Origin: Sphingomonadaceae bacterium | GTDB lineage: Bacteria > Pseudomonadota > Alphaproteobacteria > Sphingomonadales > Sphingomonadaceae | Reading direction: 5' to 3' | Length of the DNA: 8,912 bases | Assembly (NCBI GenBank): GCA_016462305.1 | Contig: JAEMTM010000048.1 | Span: 1 to 8,912, forward strand | Shown: positions 1 through 6,700 of the stretch, piece by piece | Position numbering within the stretch: position 1 is the first letter of the stretch | Layout of the letters: the number at the start of each line of letters is the position of its first letter | Program-made: the position numbers and the translations under genes | The notes under the pieces: model-generated | Told to the model about the DNA's origin: nothing | The model's database searches: none | The model's input: the letters and a program-made list of their open reading frames with translations, nothing else

Positions 1-98
1 CGTCATGCTGAACTTGTTTGTGCTCTGCACGCCTTCGGCCCCAGCATCCATGGTGCAGCAAAATCTGGACATGCGAGGCAACATGGACCCTGAAACAA
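1..98. repeat. Degenerate, interrupted palindromic intergenic repeat (probable)
   Basis: The right arm, catggaccctgaaacaa at 82-98, has a reverse complement that matches two separated pieces on the left: ttgttt at 14-19 (6 of 6) and cagcatccatg at 42-52 (9 of 11). The left arm is therefore split by about 22 bases (20-41), which themselves contain a small perfect hairpin, gtgc-tct-gcac at 20-30. A further 6-base inverted pair, ctgcac (25-30) and gtgcag (53-58), lies inside. From memory, sphingomonad intergenic regions carry many copies of a palindrome with a CTGAACTTGTTTCAG-type core, and this looks like a decayed or rearranged copy; that comparison is unverified. The first bases (cgtcatgctgaacttg) may be its outer end, so the element could extend left of the window. 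Confidence 0.4.
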
Positions 99-193
99 CT
101 TGTGCTTTGGCTTCTCCATTTTACTTTTGCTGCGACGCTGTAGTAAGAAGCTCAAATACATTCAGCATAACAATTCTCTAGGTATAACCACAT

Positions 194-673
194 ATGACTC
201 CAAAATTCGATAAGGCCCATCTGCTCGCATTTTTGTTACCCGCTGCGTTGCTGGGGGGCGCTTATGGGTCGCAATATATTGGCGGGCTTTTCCCGTGCGA
301 AATGTGCTGGTGGCAGCGTTATCCGCATTTTGCGGCGGTGGCGATTGCGCTGGTCGCCTTTGGCGTCCGCAACGCTGGCTTTCGCAAAACTCTCGTCGCG
401 CTTTCTGCGCTCGCCATCGCCACCAGCGGCCTTATTGGCGGGTATCATGCGGGCGTGGAATATGGCTATTGGGAGGGGCTGACCGCTTGCACCGCGACCA
501 TTTCGGGTAGCGGCGATGATTTGCTCAAGTCGATCATGAACGCCCCCTTATTGCGTTGTGACGTTGCCCCTTGGACCTTATTTGGCATTTCGCTTGCGGG
601 GTATAATTTTCTCTTGTCGTTTGGCGGCGCAATGCTCATCTTGGCAATGATATGGCGCCGCAAGAAAATCTGA
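194..673 (+). CDS. dsbB: Disulfide bond formation protein B (DsbB family), quinone-linked thiol oxidase
   Basis: Inner-membrane protein of 159 residues that reoxidises the periplasmic thiol oxidase DsbA and passes the electrons to ubiquinone. Four hydrophobic segments fit the DsbB fold: about residues 10-30, 44-60, 66-86 and 128-153. The first periplasmic pair is C35-E-M-C38 and the second is C99 and C122, equivalent to the CxxC and distal pairs of E. coli DsbB. R42 lies four residues after the second Cys, as does the conserved quinone-site Arg48 of E. coli. The tail (RCDVAPWTLFGISLAGYN) is typical of alphaproteobacterial members. The start is ATG at 194. The only Shine-Dalgarno-like bases are agg at 180-182, 11 bases away, so the ribosome site is weak. 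I see no convincing -35/-10 pair in 104-193. The 3' end overlaps coq7 by 22 bases. Confidence 0.93.
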   Translation: MTPKFDKAHLLAFLLPAALLGGAYGSQYIGGLFPCEMCWWQRYPHFAAVAIALVAFGVRNAGFRKTLVALSALAIATSGLIGGYHAGVEYGYWEGLTACTATISGSGDDLLKSIMNAPLLRCDVAPWTLFGISLAGYNFLLSFGGAMLILAMIWRRKKI

Positions 674-1200
674 AAACCTCCGCGCAGCGGACACGGGCAA
701 TGGAGCGCATGATCCGCGTGAACCAAGCGGGCGAGTTTGGCGCGAAACGGATTTATGCGGGGCAGCTTGCGGTGATGGGCGACCGAACCCCTGCGGCGCG
801 CAGCATCGCCCATATGGCCGAACAAGAGGAACGCCATCTGAACGCCTTTGACAAGATGATGGCGGAACGCGGCGTCCGCCCCACGGCCTTACACCCGATC
901 TGGAACGTCGCGGGCTTTGCGCTTGGCGCTGTGTCTGCGGCAATCGGGCCGGAGGCGGCCATGGCGTGCACCGTCGCCGTCGAAACCGAAATCGACCGCC
1001 ATTATAGCGAACAACTCGCCGAAATTGGCGACAGCGACCCCGAACTATCGGCGATGATATTGGATTTCCAAGCCGATGAGTTGGAACATAAGGCCACTGC
1101 TTTGGCGCAAGGCGCGGAACGTGCGCCTGCCTATCCGTTGATGAGCGCGTTGGTCCGCATAAGTTGCCGCACCGCCATTGCCGTGTCGAAACATATATAG
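652..1200 (+). CDS. coq7: COQ7-type demethoxyubiquinone hydroxylase (ubiquinone biosynthesis)
   Basis: Carboxylate-bridged di-iron monooxygenase, peripheral to the membrane, that carries out the last ring hydroxylation of ubiquinone synthesis (demethoxyubiquinol to its hydroxylated form), before the final O-methylation. The 182-residue product shows every expected iron ligand: E28 in NQAGEFGA, E59 and H62 in EQEERH, E111 in AVETEIDRHY, and E143 and H146 in DELEH. The spacing closely follows human COQ7. The start is uncertain. ATG at 652 lies inside the end of dsbB (22-base overlap), while in-frame ATGs at 700 and 709 lie outside it and just before the conserved RMIRVNQAGE. None has a strong Shine-Dalgarno sequence, so translation may be coupled to dsbB. 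It probably shares a transcript with dsbB, whose product reduces the quinone made here. Confidence 0.93.
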   Translation: MAPQENLKTSAQRTRAMERMIRVNQAGEFGAKRIYAGQLAVMGDRTPAARSIAHMAEQEERHLNAFDKMMAERGVRPTALHPIWNVAGFALGAVSAAIGPEAAMACTVAVETEIDRHYSEQLAEIGDSDPELSAMILDFQADELEHKATALAQGAERAPAYPLMSALVRISCRTAIAVSKHI

Positions 1201-1251
1201 GCTTCATCGCGCATTCAGCCTGCGCCGTTCAAAACAGGCCGACACATTATT

Positions 1252-1255
1252 GGAG
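1252..1255 (+). promoter_or_regulatory. Ribosome binding site fixing the GTG start at 1264
   Basis: GGAG lies 8 bases upstream of GTG at 1264. The nearest in-frame ATG (1273) would be 17 bases away, so the site favours the GTG. An ATG at 1257, inside the same stretch, reads into a stop after three codons and is not a gene start. Confidence 0.6.
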
Positions 1256-1263
1256 ATGATCTC

Positions 1264-1851
1264 GTGAAAGCAATGGCCAGAATATCGCTCGCGGGCATCG
1301 CCTTGATGCTATCGGTTCAGGCGTCGGCGCAGGATGCGCCGGCGGCGAAGTCTGGCGATGAAAAAATCAATCAGCTAATCGTTTACGGCGACGACAAATG
1401 CCCCGAAAGCGTTGGCGATGAAATCGTCGTTTGCGCCCGCATGAGCGAGGCGGACCGTTATCGCATTCCTTCATCCTTGCGTGGCAACCCCAATGACCCG
1501 CGCAATCAGGCGATGTCCGAGCGAATCAAATCCTACGAATATGTCGCGGCCAGCGGCACGATGAGCTGCTCACCATCTGGCGCTGGCGGCTTTACCGGCT
1601 GCGGCTTGGCGGAGATTAACAAGGCTTATGCCGAAAAAGCACAAGACCCCGGCATCATTTTTGGCCGCTTGATTGCCGCCGAACGTAAGAAGCGCATGGC
1701 GGGCATTGATGCCGAAGCCGCCGAAGTTGAGGCGCGTATTGTCGAATTTGAAAAAGGCCGCGCCGAACGGGAAGCCAAGTTGCAGGCTGAGTTAGATGCC
1801 AAAGAAGCGGCCAATGCAGAGGCCGAACCGCTTCCGCAGCCAAAAATCTAA
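1264..1851 (+). CDS. Exported protein of unknown function with two C-x10-C pairs and a charged C-terminal helix
   Basis: Product of 195 residues starting at GTG. Residues 1-22 form a signal peptide (K3/R6, hydrophobic 7-18, ASA before Q23), so it is probably periplasmic. The N-terminal half reads INQLIVYGDDKCPES then EIVVCARMSEADRYRIP. I remember this pattern from conserved but uncharacterised sphingomonad proteins, and I cannot name a function. Its cysteines are C46, C57, C102 and C113: two pairs each spaced by ten residues, which suggests two disulfides in the periplasm. From about residue 135 to 188 it is rich in Glu, Lys, Arg and Ala and is probably helical or coiled coil, ending in a Pro-rich tail. 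It follows coq7 by 63 bases, with no visible terminator between, and may be co-transcribed. Its stop lies 2 bases from the stop of the convergent DUF885 gene. Confidence 0.8.
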   Translation: MKAMARISLAGIALMLSVQASAQDAPAAKSGDEKINQLIVYGDDKCPESVGDEIVVCARMSEADRYRIPSSLRGNPNDPRNQAMSERIKSYEYVAASGTMSCSPSGAGGFTGCGLAEINKAYAEKAQDPGIIFGRLIAAERKKRMAGIDAEAAEVEARIVEFEKGRAEREAKLQAELDAKEAANAEAEPLPQPKI

Positions 1852-1862
1852 AATTAGCTTTT
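1843..1862. repeat. AT-rich imperfect inverted repeat formed by two facing stop codons
   Basis: AAAA (1843-1846) pairs with TTTT (1859-1862) and CTAA (1848-1851) pairs with TTAG (1854-1857), with one mismatch (1847/1858) and a two-base centre. The arms contain the TAA stops of both convergent genes. The stem is short, AT-rich and has too tight a loop for a standard Rho-independent terminator, so a role in two-way termination is only a possibility. Confidence 0.25.
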
Positions 1863-3605
1863 CGCTTTTTCCGCCGCGACCCAGTCCTTAATCTGCTGCT
1901 CAAGCACATCCAGCGGCACGGACCCTTGTCCAAGCACCGCATCATGGAACGCCGCCAGATCAAATTTCGGCCCGAGTTCCTTGGTCGCCATATTGCGCAA
2001 TTCGCGGATTTTCAGCTCGCCCAATTTGTAAGCGAGCGCCTGACCCGGCCAGCTGATATACCGGTTTACCTCCGCCTCGATATTCGCGGCGGACAAGGCG
2101 CTGTTGTCGGTCATGAAGGCGATGGCCTGCTGTTTGCTCCAACCCTTGGCATGAATGCCGGTGTCGACCACCAGGCGGCACGCGCGCCACATTTCGTAGG
2201 ATAGCCGGCCCATATCCTTGGCAGGCGTGTCATATAGCCCCATTTCAATACCAAGCCGTTCGGAATACAGCCCCCATCCTTCGGTGAAGGCCGTGAACGA
2301 TGCGCCATATTTGCGGAAATCGGATAAGGGCAGCTCCTGCTGCAACGCGATCTGATGATGATGCCCCGGCACCGCCTCATGCACCGAAAGCGCCGGAATC
2401 TCCCAGAACGGGCGCTGGTTCAACTTCGACGTGTTGACAAAATAGGTGCCGGAAATCCCAATTTCGGGCGACCCTGGATTATAATAAGCCGTCGTGGTTC
2501 CTTCGGCAGTCTCCGCCGGAATTTCCTTTATGCCATAGGGCAGTCGGGGCAGGCGACCGAACAGGCTGGGCATTTTACCATCAATGATCTTGGTAACCCG
2601 CGCGACCTTCTCCATCAACGCCTCTGGCGTTTTGGCATAATATTGCGGGTCGGTACGCAGATGTTCGATAAAGGCTTCGCGGCTGGGATAGCCTGCCTTT
2701 TTTGCGACATCGACCATTTCGGCGCGAATGCGGGCGACTTCGCTCAGGCCAATTTGGTGGATTTGCTCTGCGGTCAAATTGGTGGTGGTTTCTTCGCGGA
2801 TGCGAAAGGCATAATAAGCCGCGCCATCGGGCTGCGCTGACACGCCGGGGGCAGCGGCACAAGCGGGCTTGTAGCTTGCGGTGTACCACGCCAATTGTGC
2901 GTTGAGCGCCGGATGGATGACATTGCGGATGGTTGCCTCGGCACTGGCTGCCAGCGCCGCAAAGTCACTTTCCGAAATGCTATCGGGGCGCTTGGCCGCA
3001 TAAGGACCATAGAAACGCGACCGGCGAATGTCCGACGCGATCAGGCCGCTAACGGTGCCTTCAAATCCGGTCAGTGTTTCGCACGGCTGCGTAAACCCGC
3101 CCTTGATGGCGACATTGGCGACCGCGATATTCTCGTCATTGACGCGGCCATATTGCGCAAGCCGGGCATTGTAGCTTTCAAAATCCGTCTTGGTTTTGAA
3201 CGGCAAGTTGCGCGACATGCTGGCGAGTTGTTGGTGCCAGCTCGAATAGGTCGTGAAGTTGATGGCACGCTGACCGAACTGATTGCCTTCTATCGTAGAC
3301 AGCAATGACCGTCGTAATATGCCCGCCTCGACCTTCGACGCCGCGCTCAACGCATGTGCCGGAATGGCATTCAGGCGGGTGAGAAACTTTGCGGCATCGG
3401 CGGCCCTGCGGTCCTGCGCCGCTAGGGTATAATCGCCAAGCTCTTGGGCATAATCATTCACGCCGAGCGTGCTGGCGTAAACAGGCGCCTCTTTCAACGC
3501 CGTCGCCCAGACGTCATCGACCAAAGCCGTGAGATCATCATTGGCATCGGCATAAGCAGGCGGCGAAAGCGCAAATAAGCACCCGGCGATGAACAGGCTA
3601 CGCAT
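1854..3605 (-). CDS. DUF885-family exported protein, predicted zinc metallopeptidase
   Basis: Product of 583 residues, about the usual size of the DUF885 family. Residues 1-19 (MRSLFIAGCLFALSPPAYA, then DANDD) form a clear signal peptide with an AYA cleavage site, so the enzyme should act in the periplasm or outside. The family signature HEAVPGHH is at residues 409-416, followed by FTEGWGLYSE with E442-G-W. This pairing of an HE...H motif with a downstream Glu resembles gluzincin metallopeptidases; substrate and activity are not known from the sequence. I chose the ATG at 3605 because the signal peptide starts there and GGAGAAG lies upstream. A longer frame from ATG at 3689 would add 28 residues that bury the signal peptide, and it has no ribosome site. 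It lies 113 bases downstream of gltB on the same strand, without an obvious terminator or promoter between. Confidence 0.85.
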   Translation of the reverse strand: MRSLFIAGCLFALSPPAYADANDDLTALVDDVWATALKEAPVYASTLGVNDYAQELGDYTLAAQDRRAADAAKFLTRLNAIPAHALSAASKVEAGILRRSLLSTIEGNQFGQRAINFTTYSSWHQQLASMSRNLPFKTKTDFESYNARLAQYGRVNDENIAVANVAIKGGFTQPCETLTGFEGTVSGLIASDIRRSRFYGPYAAKRPDSISESDFAALAASAEATIRNVIHPALNAQLAWYTASYKPACAAAPGVSAQPDGAAYYAFRIREETTTNLTAEQIHQIGLSEVARIRAEMVDVAKKAGYPSREAFIEHLRTDPQYYAKTPEALMEKVARVTKIIDGKMPSLFGRLPRLPYGIKEIPAETAEGTTTAYYNPGSPEIGISGTYFVNTSKLNQRPFWEIPALSVHEAVPGHHHQIALQQELPLSDFRKYGASFTAFTEGWGLYSERLGIEMGLYDTPAKDMGRLSYEMWRACRLVVDTGIHAKGWSKQQAIAFMTDNSALSAANIEAEVNRYISWPGQALAYKLGELKIRELRNMATKELGPKFDLAAFHDAVLGQGSVPLDVLEQQIKDWVAAEKAKS

Positions 3606-3613
3606 GAATAAGG

Positions 3614-3620
3614 CTTCTCC
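3614..3620 (-). promoter_or_regulatory. Probable ribosome binding site of the DUF885 gene
   Basis: On the minus strand this reads GGAGAAG, ending 8 bases before the ATG at 3605 (the GGAG core is 11 bases away). It supports the 3605 start over the upstream ATG at 3689, which is preceded only by GC-rich sequence without a purine-rich site. Confidence 0.45.
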
Positions 3621-3718
3621 GTCACAAATTGAGATGACGCATAAAGCAGGGAAAGCGGCAATTGGCCAGCGGCTATTCTTTGCGCGCATGGGGCCCGGCG
3701 GCCTGCCGCAGTTCTTAT

Positions 3719-6700
3719 TTACTCCGCCGCTTCCAATGCTTCATGGTCGGACAGTGGCTGGCTTAGGCGCGTGAGCATTTCCTTTGGACAAATCTGCCAA
3801 AATTCGCCGCGCCTGCGATCCCAATCTTCCATGATTGATTTCGACCAAGCACTGTCGGTTTTTTCGGCATGTGCGGTGATCAGGGCTTTTAGCGCCCCTT
3901 CCCAATAGGCGCTTTCAAGGCGTTGCCATATGATGCTGTCCGGGTTCGCCATTTGGGTGAAGTCGCGTTCGGTATCGAGCACGAACGCCATACCGCCGGT
4001 CATGCCAGCGCCAAAATTGCTGCCAACCTTGCCCAAGATAACGGCGATACCGCCGGTCATATATTCCAAACCATTGGACCCGCAGCCTTCAACCACGACA
4101 TGCGCGCCCGAATTACGGACCGCAAAACGCTCCCCGGCTTGTCCTGCCGCGAACAAATGGCCTGATGTTGCGCCATAGAGCACCGTGTTGCCGATGATAC
4201 TATTTTGCTGGCTGGCCAGCGGGCTGCTGACCGTCGGACGCAATATGATTGTCCCGCCCGACAGGCCCTTGCCGACATAGTCATTGGCGTCGCCAAATAC
4301 TTCGAGCGTAATGCCTTGGCACAAAAATGCGCCAAGCGATTGGCCAGCGGAACCCCGCAAACGGACATGGACATGCCCTTCGGATAGGCCCTTCATGCCA
4401 TATAGGCGCGTGATTTCGGAGCTGAATCGTGTGCCCACCGCACGGTGCGTGTTGCGGACATTATAGGTTAGCTGCATCTTCTCACGCCGTTCAAACACGG
4501 GCCGCGCGTCATGGATCATCTGCGCATCAAGGCTGTCGGGCACTTCATTGCGGAATGTCGGGATGTTGAAACGGCGCGCGCTGTCGGGCGCGTCCACCTT
4601 GGCCAATATGGGGTTGAGGTCGAGATCATCGAGATGCTCGGCACCCCGGCTGACCTGACGCAGCAGCTCTGTGCGGCCAATGACTTCATCAAGGCTGCGA
4701 TAGCCCAGCTTCGCCAAAATTTCTCGCACTTCCTCGGCAATGAAGGTCATCAGGTTGATGACTTTCTCCGCTGTGCCCGTGAATTTCTTGCGCAAGGCCT
4801 CATCCTGAACGCACACGCCAACAGGGCAAGTGTTTGAATGGCATTGCCGCACCATGATACAGCCCATGGCAACAAGGCTGAGCGTGCCGATGCCAAATTC
4901 CTCAGCACCCAAAATCGCGGCGATGACGATGTCGCGTCCGGTTTTTAGGCCGCCATCGGTCCGCAACTTCACGCGGTGGCGAAGGCCGTTGAGCGTGAGC
5001 ACTTGGTTCGCCTCGGACAGGCCCATTTCCCATGGCGTGCCCGCATATTTGATGCTGGTTTGCGGGCTTGCACCCGTGCCGCCGACATTGCCGGAGACCA
5101 GGATGACATCGGCATGCGCCTTGGCCACACCTGCCGCAATCGTGCCAATGCCCGCCGCACTGACGAGCTTCACACAGACCCGCGCGCGCGGGTTGATCTG
5201 CTTCAGGTCGTAAATCAACTGCGCCAGATCTTCGATTGAATAAATGTCGTGATGCGGTGGCGGCGAAATCAGCGTCACCCCCGGCGTCGAGTGTCGCAGG
5301 CGTGCAATCATTTCGGTCACCTTAAAGCCCGGCAACTGCCCACCTTCACCCGGCTTTGCGCCCTGTGCGACCTTGATTTCGATTTCCTCGCACGCGCCCA
5401 GATATTCGGCGGTGACGCCAAAGCGGCCACTGGCGATCTGTTTGATAACGCTATTGGCGTTGTCGCCATTTTCATAAGGCTTGAAACGCTTGCTGTCCTC
5501 GCCGCCTTCGCCCGAAACGGCCTTTGCGCCGATCCGGTTCATGGCAATGGCGAGAGTCTCATGCGCCTCTGGCGACAACGCGCCAAGCGACATTCCGGGC
5601 GTGACAAAGCGTTTGCGGATTTCGGTGATCGCCTCAACCTCGTCAATCGCGACGGGTTCTTTGGCGAAGTTGAATTCCAGCAAATCGCGCAAGTAAATCG
5701 GCGGCAATTCCTTCACACCTTGCGCAAATTGCGTGTAGGTTGAATAGCTGTCATTCGCGACCGCGCTTTGCAGCAAATGCATGAGGCCAGCGGAATACGC
5801 ATGTTCTTCGCCGCCGTCGCGTTGCTTGTAAAATCCGCCGACGGGCAGACGCGCCACGGCGGCGTCAAACGCGGCATCATGACGGTCGCGGGCGTTGACA
5901 TATAATGAGTGATACCCCTCGCCCGAAATCTTGTTCGGCATACCGGGGAAGAAATCGTTGACCAAAGCGCGTGACAGGCCAACCGCCTCAAAATTATAAC
6001 CGCCACGGTAGCTGGAGATGACCGCGATGCCCATTTTGGACATGATCTTCAACAGACCTTCGTTAATCGCTATGCGGTAATTTTCGACTGCTTGCGTCAG
6101 CGTATAGCCGCCAAGCAAGCCGCGAATATGCCGGTCGGCAATCACCGCTTCGGCAAGATAAGCGTTCACCGTGGTCGCGCCAACGCCGATGAGTACGGCG
6201 AAATAATGCGTGTCCAAGCATTCGGCAGAACGGACATTGATCGACGAATAACTGCGCAGGCCATTGCGGACCAAATGCGTGTGCACAGCCGCCGCCGCGA
6301 GGATCATCGCGATACCGACGCGGTCGGGACCGATATTTTCATCGGTCAGGAACAGTTCGGATTTGCCCATCCGCACTGCGGCCACCGCTTCTTCGCGGAT
6401 CCGCGTAATGGCGGCGCGCAGGCCCTCTTGCCCGTCGGAAATGTCATAGGTGCAATCAATCTCGGCACCCAATGGTCCAAACGCAGCCTTCAACCTGCGC
6501 CAATCATGCGCCGTCAGGACTGGGCTGTCGAGAACCAAGACATCGGCATTCTGGCTCTTTTCCTCCAGGATATTGGCGAGGTTCGAAAACCGCGTTTTCA
6601 GGCTCATCACATGCCGTTCGCGCAAGCTGTCGATCGGTGGGTTGGTGACTTGGCTGAAATTCTGGCGGAAGAATTGGCTAATCAGGCGCGGCTTGTCGCT

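Noticed and set aside
1..84. Open minus-strand frame from ATG at 84 running off the left edge
   Set aside because: It consists entirely of the palindromic repeat, has no ribosome site and no recognisable protein pattern.
578..1207. 209-residue open frame on the minus strand opposite coq7
   Set aside because: The coq7 frame carries all six di-iron ligands; the antisense frame is Arg/Pro/Ser-rich with no recognisable domain.
1199..1221. Inverted pair aggct/agcct just after coq7
   Set aside because: The stem is five base pairs with a 13-base loop and no T-run; not supportable as a terminator.
3579..3605. Lipobox-like FIAGC near the start of the DUF885 protein
   Set aside because: The cysteine is residue 9, too early for a lipoprotein signal with a normal hydrophobic core; AYA cleavage further on fits a standard signal peptide.
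3606..3689. 28-residue N-terminal extension of the DUF885 protein
   Set aside because: It would place a good signal peptide in the middle of the chain, and its ATG has no ribosome site; the start at 3605 fits better.
3698..3709. GC-rich hairpin (gcggcctgccgc) between gltB and the DUF885 gene
   Set aside because: The stem is only 4-5 base pairs and no T-run follows on the minus strand, so it does not qualify as a terminator.
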